A stretch of DNA of 64,000 nucleotides from JADJWR01 sp963847675 (GTDB lineage Bacteria; Pseudomonadota; Gammaproteobacteria; Burkholderiales; Burkholderiaceae_F). Of the stretch, positions 28,656 to 37,785 are shown piece after piece. A program made the translations under genes and the position numbers. How positions within the stretch are numbered: the first letter of the stretch is position 1; each line of letters starts with the position of its first letter. The stretch covers positions 310,001 to 374,000 of the forward strand of contig CAWKAP010000004.1 in NCBI GenBank assembly GCA_963847675.1, given 5' to 3'. The notes under the pieces were generated by a model. It saw only the letters and a list, made by a program, of their open reading frames with translations. It was not told the origin of the DNA and searched no databases.

Positions 28656-29582
28656 ATGCTGCGATTCTATTCAGCCGATGAAGTGCACGCCGCGCTCGAT
28701 TACGCGCGACTCGCCGAGGCGCTGGCGCAGGCGTTCGCTGCCGGGGCGCAGGTCCCTGTTCGGCATGTGCATCGGCTGGGCGAGTCGGACAGGCTGCTGC
28801 TGATGCCCGCATGGAGCGACGCGGCGCTGGGGGTCAAGCTGGTCACCGTGATGCCGGGCAACGGCGCGCGCGGCGTCGGCACGGTGCAGGCGATCTACGT
28901 CCTTCTCGACCGCACCACCGGCGAGCCGCTGGCGCTGCTCGACGGCGAGGCGCTGACCCTGCGGCGCACGGCTGCTGCCTCGGCACTGGCGGCCCGCCAT
29001 CTGGCGCGCGAGGATGCGCAGAACCTGCTGCTGGTGGGTGCCGGCCGGCTGGCACCGCATCTGGCCTGTGCGCACTTCGCGCTGCGGCCATCGCTGCGCC
29101 GCGTGTTCGTCTGGGCGCGCAATCCGGCACGGGCACAGACCGTCGCGCAGTGGCTGCGCGACCAGGGCCTGCCGGCCCAGGTCGCCGAGCACCTGGAGCC
29201 CGCGGTGCGCGAATCGCATATCGTCAGCTGCGCCACCACCGCCACGACGCCGATCGTTCACGGCGCCTGGATCGAGCCCGGCACGCATCTGGATCTGGTT
29301 GGCGGCTTCACGCCGAACATGCGCGAGGTCGACGACGCCGCGGTGGCGCGCGCCCGCATCGTCGTCGACACCTACGCCGGCGCACTCGCCGAGGCCGGCG
29401 ATCTCCTGGCGCCGCTGGCCAGCGGCGCCATCGGCCGCGCAAGCATCGTGGCCGAGCTGGCCGAACTCGTGCGCGGCACTGAGCGCGGCCGCACGAGCGC
29501 AGCCGAGATCACGCTGTTCAAATCGGTCGGGACGGCGCTGGAGGATCTTTGTGCTGCCGCGCTGGTCGTGCGCAGCGGCTGA
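28656..29582 (+). CDS. Ornithine cyclodeaminase / mu-crystallin family protein
   Basis: NAD(P)H-dependent enzyme family that includes ornithine cyclodeaminase, L-alanine dehydrogenase and pyrroline-2-carboxylate (ketimine) reductases. The 308-residue protein has MPAWSDAALGVKLVTVMPGN (substrate loop with the family Lys), LALLDGEALTLRRTAAASALAARHLA, the Rossmann motif LLLVGAGRLAPHLACAHF and LDLVGGFTPNMREVDD. Ornithine-specific residues cannot be judged by eye. Paired divergently with a DAO-type oxidase, it fits a cyclic imine route in which the oxidase makes an imine and this enzyme reduces it (inference). Confidence 0.88.
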   Translation: MLRFYSADEVHAALDYARLAEALAQAFAAGAQVPVRHVHRLGESDRLLLMPAWSDAALGVKLVTVMPGNGARGVGTVQAIYVLLDRTTGEPLALLDGEALTLRRTAAASALAARHLAREDAQNLLLVGAGRLAPHLACAHFALRPSLRRVFVWARNPARAQTVAQWLRDQGLPAQVAEHLEPAVRESHIVSCATTATTPIVHGAWIEPGTHLDLVGGFTPNMREVDDAAVARARIVVDTYAGALAEAGDLLAPLASGAIGRASIVAELAELVRGTERGRTSAAEITLFKSVGTALEDLCAAALVVRSG

Positions 29583-29611
29583 CACGCCGGCGGATCAGCG
29601 AGCGCCGAACA

Positions 29612-30253
29612 CTACTTCGGCGGCGCCGTGTCGATGAAGCTCTGGCGGGCGGCGAGCTTGGTGTACAGCTTGTCGAGGCTCGGGTGCCGGGCGCGCCAGT
29701 CGATCTGCGGGAAGCGGAAGTCGAGGTAGCCGAGCGCGCAGCCGACCGCGATGTCGGCGAGCGAGTAGACGTTGTTGTGGCACCAGTTCTTGCCTTCGAC
29801 GCCGTGCGCCATCGCTTCGAGCGCGGCATTGACCTTGCCCATCTGGCGGTCGATCCACTTCTGCGACTGCTGCTCCGGGGGGCGCTGCGTCTGTTCCAGG
29901 CGCACCGCAATGGCGGCGTCGAGCAGGCCGTCGGCCAGCGCTTCCCAGGTACGCACCTCGACGCGCTCGCGGCCGGTGGCCGGAATCAGCTTCGCCACCG
30001 GCGTCATGGTGTCGAGGTACTCGACAATGACGCGCGAGTCGAAAACGGCACCGCCGTCTTCCATGATCAGGCACGGCACCTTGCCGAGCGGATTGGACTG
30101 CTGGATCTTCGACTCCGGCGACCAGACGTCCTCCTGCTCGAGCTGGCACTCGATACGCTTCTCCGCCATGACGATGCGCACCTTGCGCACGTAAGGGCTG
30201 GTGAGCGAACCGACGAGTCGGAGTCGGTGGGACAAGGTCTTTTCTTTTCGCAT
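29612..30253 (-). CDS. Glutathione S-transferase family protein
   Basis: Cytoplasmic GST of 213 residues. The thioredoxin-fold N-terminus LRLVGSLTSPYVRKVRIVMAEK carries the likely catalytic Ser of the SPY motif. Next come NPLGKVPCLIMEDGGAVFDSRVIVEYLD (glutathione site, cis-Pro and DSR) and a helical C-terminal domain with YSLADIAVGCALGYLDFRFP. Related to YibF-type GSTs. It is convergent with the OCD-family gene and divergent from purB. Confidence 0.9.
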   Translation of the reverse strand: MRKEKTLSHRLRLVGSLTSPYVRKVRIVMAEKRIECQLEQEDVWSPESKIQQSNPLGKVPCLIMEDGGAVFDSRVIVEYLDTMTPVAKLIPATGRERVEVRTWEALADGLLDAAIAVRLEQTQRPPEQQSQKWIDRQMGKVNAALEAMAHGVEGKNWCHNNVYSLADIAVGCALGYLDFRFPQIDWRARHPSLDKLYTKLAARQSFIDTAPPK

Positions 30254-30399
30254 TCTGGAGTCCGGAATCAGTATATCAACGCACTCGGGACGAGCCGCCG
30301 CAGTGGCTCGACGCGTGGCACTCGGGTGACGATGCCGGCGCCGATGCTAGACTTTTTTCCCCGTCATCGGCTGAGTTCGACGCTGTCGGTGTTGGGTCG

Positions 30400-31800
30400 A
30401 TGCCGCGTCAAGAGGCGATTGCCCCCGTGCCGATTCCGCTGGAACTTTCCGCGCTGACCGCGCTGTCGCCGCTCGACGGCCGCTACGGCGCATCGACCGC
30501 GGCGCTGCGCGACGTCTTTTCCGAGTTTGCCTTCATGCGCGCGCGGGTGCGCGTCGAGGTCGAGTGGCTGCTCGCACTCTCGGGACTCGGCCTGGCGGAA
30601 CTGCCGGCCCTGCCGCCGCAGGCGGCCGAGCGCCTGCGCGCATTGGCGAGCGGATTCACGATCGCCGACTGCGCAGAGATCAAGGAAACCGAGCGCGTCA
30701 CCAATCACGACGTCAAGGCGGTCGAGTACTGGATCCGGCGCCGCACGGCCGACGTGCCGGCGCTCGCCGCCGCGGCCGAGTTCATCCACTTTGCCTGCAC
30801 CTCGGAGGACATCAACAACGTCGCCCACGCGCTGATGCTCGCCGACGGCCGCGTGCTGCTGCTCGAGCGGCTGCGGGGGATTCACGAGGCGCTGCGTGCG
30901 CTGGCGCATGCGCACGCCGAAGTGCCGATGCTGTCGCGCACCCACGGCCAGGCCGCCTCGCCGACGACCGTCGGCAAGGAGTTCGCCAACGTCGCCATGC
31001 GGCTGGCGCGGGCGATCGCGTCCATCGAGGCGGTGGCGCTGACGGCCAAGATGAACGGCGCGGTGGGCAACTACAACGCCCACCTGGCCGCCTACGCGGA
31101 CGTCGACTGGGAACGCGTCGCGCGCGGCGTGGTCGAGTCGCTTGGCCTGTCCTTCAACACGCACACGATCCAGATCGAGCCGCACGATGCGATGGCAGCC
31201 CTGTTCGACGCCATCGCGCGCGCCAACACCGTGCTGCTCGACCTGGACCGCGACCTGTGGGGCTATGTCGCGCTCGGCTACTTCCGGCAGAAGCTGAGAG
31301 CAGGCGAGATCGGCTCCTCGACCATGCCGCACAAGGTCAACCCGATCGACTTCGAGAACTCGGAAGGCAACCTCGGGGTGGCCAACGCGCTGCTGCGCCA
31401 TCTGGCCGACAAGCTGCCGGTGTCGCGCTGGCAGCGCGACCTGACCGATTCCACCGTGCTGCGCAACCTCGGCGTCGCCTTCGGCTACTGCATCGTCGCC
31501 TACGTCGCCTGCCAGCGCGGGCTGGACAAGCTCGAGCTGAACGAAGAGAGGCTGGCCGCCGACCTCGATGACGCGTGGGAGGTGCTGGCCGAGCCGGTGC
31601 AGACGGTGATGCGCCGCTACGGCGTCCCCGGCGCCTACGAGAAGCTGAAGGAACTGACGCGCGGGCGCGGCATCGAACGCGATGCGCTGCGCACCTTTAT
31701 CGCCGGACTGCCGATACCGGCCGAGGCGCGCACGGCGCTGCTGGCGCTGACGCCGGCGACGTACATCGGCAAGGCGGCGGAACTGGCGAGGCGAGCCTAA
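30400..31800 (+). CDS. purB: Adenylosuccinate lyase
   Basis: Purine biosynthesis enzyme cleaving SAICAR and adenylosuccinate with release of fumarate. At 466 residues it is the longer proteobacterial PurB: LTALSPLDGRYGASTAALRDVFSE at the N-terminus, HFACTSEDINNVAHALM, SRTHGQAASPTTVGKEFANVAMR with the catalytic His, and the fumarase-superfamily signature GSSTMPHKVNPIDFENSEGN. The ATG at 30400 lacks a clear ribosome site; a GTG 30 bases downstream, preceded by AAGAGG, is a credible alternative start. Confidence 0.96.
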   Translation: MPRQEAIAPVPIPLELSALTALSPLDGRYGASTAALRDVFSEFAFMRARVRVEVEWLLALSGLGLAELPALPPQAAERLRALASGFTIADCAEIKETERVTNHDVKAVEYWIRRRTADVPALAAAAEFIHFACTSEDINNVAHALMLADGRVLLLERLRGIHEALRALAHAHAEVPMLSRTHGQAASPTTVGKEFANVAMRLARAIASIEAVALTAKMNGAVGNYNAHLAAYADVDWERVARGVVESLGLSFNTHTIQIEPHDAMAALFDAIARANTVLLDLDRDLWGYVALGYFRQKLRAGEIGSSTMPHKVNPIDFENSEGNLGVANALLRHLADKLPVSRWQRDLTDSTVLRNLGVAFGYCIVAYVACQRGLDKLELNEERLAADLDDAWEVLAEPVQTVMRRYGVPGAYEKLKELTRGRGIERDALRTFIAGLPIPAEARTALLALTPATYIGKAAELARRA

Positions 31801-31900
31801 GAAATCCCACGCTGGCGGAATAAGTCCCCCGTCGGCACTGTTCTGTACCGGACCGGTCCGCGCGGACCGGCCGCTCCTTCAACCCGTGACGAGGATGACG

Positions 31901-32350
31901 ATGCTCAAGGTTGTGCTTTCGGTGGCCGCACTGGCGGCCGTATCCCTGCCTGCCCAGGCGCAGTTCGCGAAGCCCGAAGACGCCATTCGCTACCGCCAGT
32001 CGGCGTACGTGCTGATGAACAACCACATGGGACGGATCGCCGCCCAACTGAAGGCCGACAAGCCCGACCTGGCCGTCATCCGGCGCAGCGCCGGCATCGT
32101 CGACTTTGCCTCGCAGTTGCCCGGCGAGGGCTTCGTGCCGGGCTCGGAAAAGGGTGGTAACCCGCCGACGCGCGCCAAGCCAGAGGTCTTCACCGACCCG
32201 AAGGTGCGCGAGGTGGGCAAGGCAATGCGCACGGAAGTCACCAAGCTGGTCGAGGTCTCCAAGGGCGGTGATGTCGGCGCCATCCGCAAGCAGTTCCAGG
32301 CCACCCTCGACTCCTGCAACAACTGCCACGACGACTACCGCAACAAGTAG
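31901..32350 (+). CDS. Cytochrome c' (class II c-type cytochrome)
   Basis: Periplasmic four-helix-bundle haem protein, 149 residues including the signal peptide (MLKVVLSVAALAAVSLPAQA). The haem is attached near the C-terminus at CNNCHDDYRNK, as in class II cytochromes, and the N-terminal helix FAKPEDAIRYRQSAYVLMNNHMGRIA contains the usual M/R-rich pattern. The ATG at 31901 is chosen because GAGG lies 6 bases upstream; upstream ATGs are too close to it. It faces a cytochrome b gene across a shared hairpin. Likely roles: electron transfer or NO binding. Confidence 0.92.
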   Translation: MLKVVLSVAALAAVSLPAQAQFAKPEDAIRYRQSAYVLMNNHMGRIAAQLKADKPDLAVIRRSAGIVDFASQLPGEGFVPGSEKGGNPPTRAKPEVFTDPKVREVGKAMRTEVTKLVEVSKGGDVGAIRKQFQATLDSCNNCHDDYRNK

Positions 32351-32355
32351 TGTGG

Positions 32356-32387
32356 CCGGCAGGCGCCGCCGCGAGCGCGCCTGCCGG
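32356..32387. terminator. Bidirectional hairpin between cytochrome c' and cytochrome b genes
   Basis: An 11-bp perfect inverted repeat (CCGGCAGGCGC / GCGCCTGCCGG) with a 10-base loop sits in the 72-base gap between the two convergent genes. It has no T run on either side, so its terminator role is inferred from position and stem strength. Confidence 0.5.
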
Positions 32388-32422
32388 AAGCAGAAGCCCC
32401 CGGGAGCGCCCGCCGCCTGCGT

Positions 32423-33106
32423 CTACAGCAGCACGACGTAAGCGGTCAGGGCGACGGCGACGCCAAGCAGCACCGCCGCGCGCATCCACAGTGCCGCGTC
32501 GTCGCTGACGGGGTGCGCCTCGACGCCGCGCCGGTCGCCGGTGATCATCGGGCCGATCAGGTTGTCGCGCCGGACGACAAAGTAGAACAGCACGGCCGCC
32601 AGGTGCAGGCCGACGAGCGCGTAGACGGCCAGTTCGCCCCAGCGGTGCAGCGTCGACAGCTTCTCGCCGGTGGCGTTGCTCACCAGCTTCGCCAGCGGGC
32701 CTTCGGTGAAGCTGCCGTCGTTGGTGAACAGCCCGACAGCGCCCTGCAGCAGTAGGACCAGCAGCATGATGACCACCGACAGCGCGCCGAGCGGGTTGTG
32801 CCCGGCGCCGTCGTGCGGATGCCGTCCAGCCAGGTACGCCAGCACGATGCGCGGCCCGCGGACGAAATGCGCGAGCCGGGCGTGGCGGCTGCCGGCGGCG
32901 CCCCACAGCAGGCGGAACACGAGCAGCGCCAGGATCGCGTAGCCGCTGCGCATGTGCCAGTCGAGCCACAACCCGCCGAGCTTGGCGGTCGCGACGGAGA
33001 CGCACACCAGGGCGAAGAGCGACCAATGGAACAGCCGCGTCGGCAGATCCCAGATGCGGATCGGGCCGGCGCTGACCGGCAACGTCTTCTCGGCAGGGCG
33101 CGTCAT
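32423..33106 (-). CDS. Cytochrome b561/hydrogenase-type b cytochrome
   Basis: Inner-membrane di-haem b cytochrome, 227 residues with about five helices. The family starts with IRIWDLPTRLFHWSLFALV (first haem-ligand His), followed by WLDWHMRSGYAIL and, in the fourth helix, LHRWGELAVYALVGLHLAAVLFYF with further His ligands, then NLIGPMITGD. It is typically paired with a small c-type cytochrome, here the convergent cytochrome c'. It probably passes quinol electrons to it. Confidence 0.88.
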   Translation of the reverse strand: MTRPAEKTLPVSAGPIRIWDLPTRLFHWSLFALVCVSVATAKLGGLWLDWHMRSGYAILALLVFRLLWGAAGSRHARLAHFVRGPRIVLAYLAGRHPHDGAGHNPLGALSVVIMLLVLLLQGAVGLFTNDGSFTEGPLAKLVSNATGEKLSTLHRWGELAVYALVGLHLAAVLFYFVVRRDNLIGPMITGDRRGVEAHPVSDDAALWMRAAVLLGVAVALTAYVVLL

Positions 33107-33143
33107 CGAACTGCAAACAGCGCCGCGGTCGAATCCATTCCCG

Positions 33144-34082
33144 CTAGGGCAGGATCTCCGTGGCCGGATCTTCCTTCCTGACCGGCCGGACCAGATCCTC
33201 GCGCTTCACGCCGAGATACATGGCGATGGCGGCGGCGACGAAGATCGAGGAGTAGATCGACAGCCCGATGCCGATCGACAGGGCGAGCGCGAAGCTGTGC
33301 AGCGCGGGCCCGCCGAAGAAGAGGATCGACAGCGTCATCGCCAGCGTCGAGCCGTGCGTGATCATCGTGCGCGAGATGGTGGCGGTGATCGCCGAGTCGA
33401 TCACCTCGGTCACGCTGGCCTTGCGCATGGTGCGGAAATGCTCGCGCACCCGGTCGAAGATGATCACCGACTCGTTGACCGAGTAGCCGAGCACGGCGAG
33501 CAGCGCTGCCAGCGTCGGCACGGAAAACTCCCACTGGAAGATCGCGAACAGACCGACCACCAGCACGACGTCGTGCAGGTTGGCGATGATCGCCGCGACC
33601 GAGAACTTCCATTCGAAGCGGAACGCGAGATAGACCATGATGCCGAAGCACACCAGCAGCAGCGCCAGCGTGCCGTCGTGCGCGAGCTCCGCGCCGACCG
33701 CAGGGCCGACGAACTCGACGCGGCGCAACTCGACCCCGGCCTCCTGTGCCCTGAGCGTGGCGATCACTTCCTCGGCCTGCTGGCCGGCGCTGGTGCCAGG
33801 CCGGACCGGCAGACGGATCAGCACGTCGCGCGACGTGCCGAAGCTCTGCACCTGCGCGTCGCCCCAGTCCTTGGCTGCGATCGTCGCGCGGATGCTCGGC
33901 AGGTCGGCCGACTGCGGATAGGCGACTTCCATCACCGTACCGCCGGTGAACTCGATCGACAGGTTCAGCCCGCGGGCGAAAAGCGCGCCGACCGCGACGA
34001 CGAAGGTGATGACCGAGATCGTGTTCAGGATGCGCGAATAGCGCATGAACGGAATCGTGCGGCTGATGCGAAAGAACTCCAT
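33144..34082 (-). CDS. secF: Protein translocase subunit SecF
   Basis: Inner-membrane partner of SecD that uses the proton gradient to pull secreted proteins across. The 312-residue protein has six helices, the periplasmic P4 motif GLNLSIEFTGGTVMEV, GTSRDVLIRLP, and the membrane motif VLGYSVNESVIIFDRVREHFR with the conserved D-R pair. It is 16 bases downstream of secD in the standard yajC-secD-secF order. Confidence 0.97.
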   Translation of the reverse strand: MEFFRISRTIPFMRYSRILNTISVITFVVAVGALFARGLNLSIEFTGGTVMEVAYPQSADLPSIRATIAAKDWGDAQVQSFGTSRDVLIRLPVRPGTSAGQQAEEVIATLRAQEAGVELRRVEFVGPAVGAELAHDGTLALLLVCFGIMVYLAFRFEWKFSVAAIIANLHDVVLVVGLFAIFQWEFSVPTLAALLAVLGYSVNESVIIFDRVREHFRTMRKASVTEVIDSAITATISRTMITHGSTLAMTLSILFFGGPALHSFALALSIGIGLSIYSSIFVAAAIAMYLGVKREDLVRPVRKEDPATEILP

Positions 34083-34098
34083 GGTCGGCTCCCTTCGC

Positions 34099-35983
34099 TC
34101 AGGTCTTGATGTCGGCGGCGCGGCGCCCGGTCCACACCTGGCCCACGGAGATCGTCGCCAGCCTGCGGCGCGATCCGTAAACGAGATTCACGATGCCGCG
34201 CGACACGAACACCGCCGAGAAGATCGAGGTCAGGATGCCGAGGCAGTGCACGACCGCGAAGCCGCGGATCGGCCCCGAGCCGAGCATGAACAGGAACACG
34301 CCGGCGATCAGCGTGGTGATGTTCGAGTCGAGGATCGTCGCGAAGGCCTTCTCGTAGCCTTCCGTGATCGCCTGCTGCGCGCCGGAGCCGCGGCGCAGTT
34401 CCTCGCGCACGCGCTCGTTGATCAGCACGTTGGCGTCGATCGCCATGCCCAGCGTCAGCGCCACCGCGGCAATGCCCGGCAGGGTGAGCGTCGCCTGCAG
34501 CAGCGACAGCAGGCCGACGAGCAGGCCGAGGTTCACCGTCAGCCCGGCCACCGAAATCAGCCCGAAGACGCGGTAGTAGAAGATCATGAATATCGCGATC
34601 GACGATGAATCCCGCCAGCGTCGCCCTGAAGCCGCGCTCGATGTTCTCCTTGCCCAGGCTCGGCCCGATCGTGCGCTCCTCGACGATATCCATCGGCGCG
34701 GCCAGCGCCCCGGCGCGCAGCAGCAGCGCCAGGTCGTTGGCCACCTGCGTGCTGTCCAGCCCGGTGATGCGGAAACGCGAGCCGAGCTCGTCCTGGATCG
34801 TGGCCACGGTCAGGACTTCGCCGCGGCCCTTCTCGAACAGCACGATCGCCATCGGCTTCTTGATGTTCTCGCGCGAGACCTTGCGCAAGTGGCGTCCGGC
34901 TGATTCGTTCAGGTCGATCGATACGGCGGGCCGCTGGTTCTCGTCGAAGGTCGCCTGCGCGCCCTGCAGCTGCTGGCCGGAGAAGATCACGTCCTTCTTG
35001 AGCACCACCGGGGCGCCGCGGCCGACCGTGAAGCGCTCGGAGCCGAAAGGCACGGGCGAGCCGCCCACCACCGCCGCCTGGCCCTCCGCGGAGACGTCGA
35101 CCAGCCGCGCCTCGAGCGTGGCGGTGCGACCGATGATGTCCTTGGCCCGCGCAGTGTCCTGCACGCCGGGCAGCTGAACCACGACGCGATCGGCGCCCTG
35201 CTGCTGGATCACGGGTTCCGCCACGCCGAGTTCGTTGATGCGGTTGTGCAGCGTGGTGATGTTCTGCTTCAGCGCCGCATCGGCGACGGTCTTTGCGGCG
35301 GCCGGCGTCATCGTCGCCACCAGCAGCAGGTCTGCGCCGCCGACATCCTCGCGCAGCGCCAGGTCCGAGAAGCTGTCGCGGATCACGCTGTCGGCCTTCT
35401 TGCGTGTCTCGTCGTCGCGGAACCGGATTTCGAGACGGTCGTCGACACGGCTGATGCCGGTATGGCGCACGTCCTTCTCGCGCAGCATCGTGCGCAGGTC
35501 GCCGACCAGCGCGTCGAGCCGCTTGGTGACCGCCTCGGCGGTGTTCACCTGCATCAGGAAATGCACGCCACCGCGCAGGTCCAGACCGAGGTACATCGGC
35601 AGGGCGCCGGCGCTGGCCAGCCAGCGCGGCGAGCGCGACAGCAGATTCAGCGCCACGACATAGGTCGGCTCCCTGGGATCCGGATTCAGTGCCGTTTCGA
35701 GGGCGTCCCGGGCCCGGATCTGCGTGTCCGTATCGGCCAGCCGCACACGCGCGGTGACGTTCAGGCCGACGACGTCGAGGTAGGCGGATTCATAGGCCAC
35801 GCCGGCCGATTTCAACGTGCCTTCGACGCGCGCCAGCAGCCCGGCATCGACCTTGACGGTCGGCCGCTGCGACGAGACCTGCACCGCCGGTGACTCGCCG
35901 AAGAAGTTCGGCGCCGTGTAGACGGCGCCGAACAGCAGCGCCACCGCGATGATGAGGTATTTCCAGAGAGGGTAGCGGTTCAT
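34099..35983 (-). CDS. secD: Protein translocase subunit SecD (one frameshift)
   Basis: Large periplasmic-domain subunit of the SecDF complex. N-terminal anchor YPLWKYLIIAVALLFGAVYTAPNFFG, motif MYLGLDLRGGVHFLMQV, the first periplasmic domain with GVAEPVIQQQGADRVVVQLPG, and C-terminal helices with LGMAIDANVLINERVREELRRG. The frame breaks at 34600: GTCGATCGCG should read GTCATCGCG, giving GFIVIAIFMIFYYRVFG. SecD is important for growth, so a sequencing error is far likelier than a mutation. Corrected length is about 627 residues, normal. Confidence 0.95.
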
Positions 35984-36126
35984 TGGTCATCGGCCTCGTG
36001 TACGCACCGCTGCGCGGCGCACGTGCACTCGGCCAAGAGGAGTTGGCGCGCCGGCCCTCGGTCGGCCGGCCATCCGGCGCGATGACAAAGGCGACGCAAA
36101 TGCAGGCGGGGCGGCATCCTGCAACG

Positions 36127-36471
36127 TCACAGGCTCTTCATCGTGCCCTTCGGCAGCAGCGTCTGCACCGCCGTCCGCTGCATCGAGATCTCGACCGGCT
36201 TGCCGTCCACGGCGGCGATCTGCAGCGTGACGTACTGCTCGGTGAGTTCGGTGATCTTGCCGATCATTCCCCCGGCAGTCATGACCTCGTCGCCCTTGTT
36301 CAGCGCCTCGACCATCGCCTTGTGTTCCTTCTGCCGCTTGGCCTGGGGCCGGATCAGCAGGAAGTAGAAGACGGCGAAGATCAGCACCATGAAGGCGATC
36401 GAGGTCCAGGCGCCTTCGCCGCCCGGGGCTGCCGGCGCGGTCTGCGCCAGTGCATCGGATATGAGGAACAT
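36127..36471 (-). CDS. yajC: Preprotein translocase subunit YajC
   Basis: Small single-pass inner-membrane protein of the holo-translocon (114 residues). The membrane helix AWTSIAFMVLIFAVFYFLLIRPQAKRQKEHK contains the invariant IRPQ-K; the cytoplasmic tail has LNKGDEVMTAGGMIGKITEL. Lies between tgt and secD as in most proteobacteria. Confidence 0.95.
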   Translation of the reverse strand: MFLISDALAQTAPAAPGGEGAWTSIAFMVLIFAVFYFLLIRPQAKRQKEHKAMVEALNKGDEVMTAGGMIGKITELTEQYVTLQIAAVDGKPVEISMQRTAVQTLLPKGTMKSL

Positions 36472-36651
36472 GTGGTCTCCGGAGCATCAGGGCCAGCGGG
36501 CCGGCCGGTGAATCGACGATGAAATGGAAGGTTGTGGCGGCCGCGCGGCGCCGTCTGAAGCGCCCCGCCTGTGCAGGGCCGGCCGGCTGCGGAAGCGCGG
36601 ATTATATCCAGCGGGGTCGACCGCGCCGCCGCGTCCCGTTCGCGCACCCCG

Positions 36652-37785
36652 TCAACGCGAGCCGGCGGCGCGGTTCCGGCGCAGATCGCGGGCGAAATCC
36701 TCGAACCTGCCGGACTCGATCGCGGCGCGGGCGCCGCGCATCAGGTCCAGGTAGAAGTGCAGGTTGTGAATCGTGTTCAGCCGCGCTCCGAGGATCTCGT
36801 TGATCCGCTGCAGGTGGTGCAAATATGCGCGGCTGAAGTTGCGGCAGGTGTAGCAGGCGCATCCCGGATCGAGCGGACCGGTGTCGTCCTTGTATCGGCT
36901 GTTGCGGATCTTGACGTCGCCGATCGCCGTGAACAGCCAGCCGTTGCGAGCGTTGCGGGTCGGCAGCACGCAGTCGAACATGTCGATGCCGGACGCGATC
37001 CCGGCGAGCAGGTCCTCCGGCGTGCCGACCCCCATCAGGTAGCGTGGCCGTCGCTCCGGCAGCCTCGGCGCCGTGTGATCCAGCACGCGCAGCATCTCGT
37101 CCTTCGGCTCGCCGACCGATAGCCCGCCGATCGCGTAGCCGTCGAAACCGATGTCGACGAGCCCAGCCAGCGACTCGTCGCGCAAAGCCTCAAACATGCC
37201 GCCCTGCACGATGCCGAACAGGGCATTGCGATTGCCGAGCCGGTCGAATTCATCGCGGCTGCGCCGCGCCCAGCGCAGCGACAGCCGCATCGACTCCGCG
37301 GCGTGACCGTGGGTGGCGGGGGTGCCGTCGACCTCGTACGGCGTGCACTCGTCGAAGACCATCACGACATCGGAATCGAGCACGCCCTGGATGCGCATCG
37401 ATTCCTCGGGTGTCAGGAACAGGCGGTCGCCGTTGACCGGCGAGGCGAAGCGCACGCCGTCCTCGCTGATCCTGCGCAACTGGCCGAGCGAGAAGACCTG
37501 GAAACCGCCGCTGTCGGTCAGGATCGGCCGCTGCCAGCCCATGAAGCGGTGCAGCCCGCCGTGCCTGCCGATCACGTCGAGGCCGGGACGCAGCCAGAGG
37601 TGGAACGTGTTGCCGAGGACGATCTGCGCGCCGAGCTCGTCGAGCTCGCGCGGCGTCATTGCCTTCACCGTGCCATAGGTGCCCACTGGCATGAAGGCCG
37701 GCGTGTCGATCGCGCCGTGCGCCAGCTGCAGCCGACCGCGGCGCGCGGCGCCGTCGAGCGCCAGAAGATCGAAGCTCAGGCTCAT
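36652..37785 (-). CDS. tgt: Queuine tRNA-ribosyltransferase
   Basis: Exchanges guanine-34 for preQ1 in tRNAs Tyr, His, Asp and Asn. At 377 residues it is full length: PAFMPVGTYGTVKAMTP, LTDSGGFQVFSL with the catalytic Asp region, GIVQGGMFEALRDESL, the second catalytic Asp in GIDMFDCVLPTRNARNG, and the zinc site CACYTCRNFSRAYLHHL. Its start overlaps the queA stop (ATGA). queG for the last reduction is elsewhere in the window (59.2 kb). Confidence 0.98.
   Translation of the reverse strand: MSLSFDLLALDGAARRGRLQLAHGAIDTPAFMPVGTYGTVKAMTPRELDELGAQIVLGNTFHLWLRPGLDVIGRHGGLHRFMGWQRPILTDSGGFQVFSLGQLRRISEDGVRFASPVNGDRLFLTPEESMRIQGVLDSDVVMVFDECTPYEVDGTPATHGHAAESMRLSLRWARRSRDEFDRLGNRNALFGIVQGGMFEALRDESLAGLVDIGFDGYAIGGLSVGEPKDEMLRVLDHTAPRLPERRPRYLMGVGTPEDLLAGIASGIDMFDCVLPTRNARNGWLFTAIGDVKIRNSRYKDDTGPLDPGCACYTCRNFSRAYLHHLQRINEILGARLNTIHNLHFYLDLMRGARAAIESGRFEDFARDLRRNRAAGSR

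Noticed and set aside
31851..31875. GC-rich inverted repeat (GGACCGGTCCGCGCGGACCGG) between purB and cytochrome c'
   Set aside because: It is self-complementary but lacks a U tract. It could be a terminator of purB or a regulator site, and I could not decide, so it is not listed as a feature.
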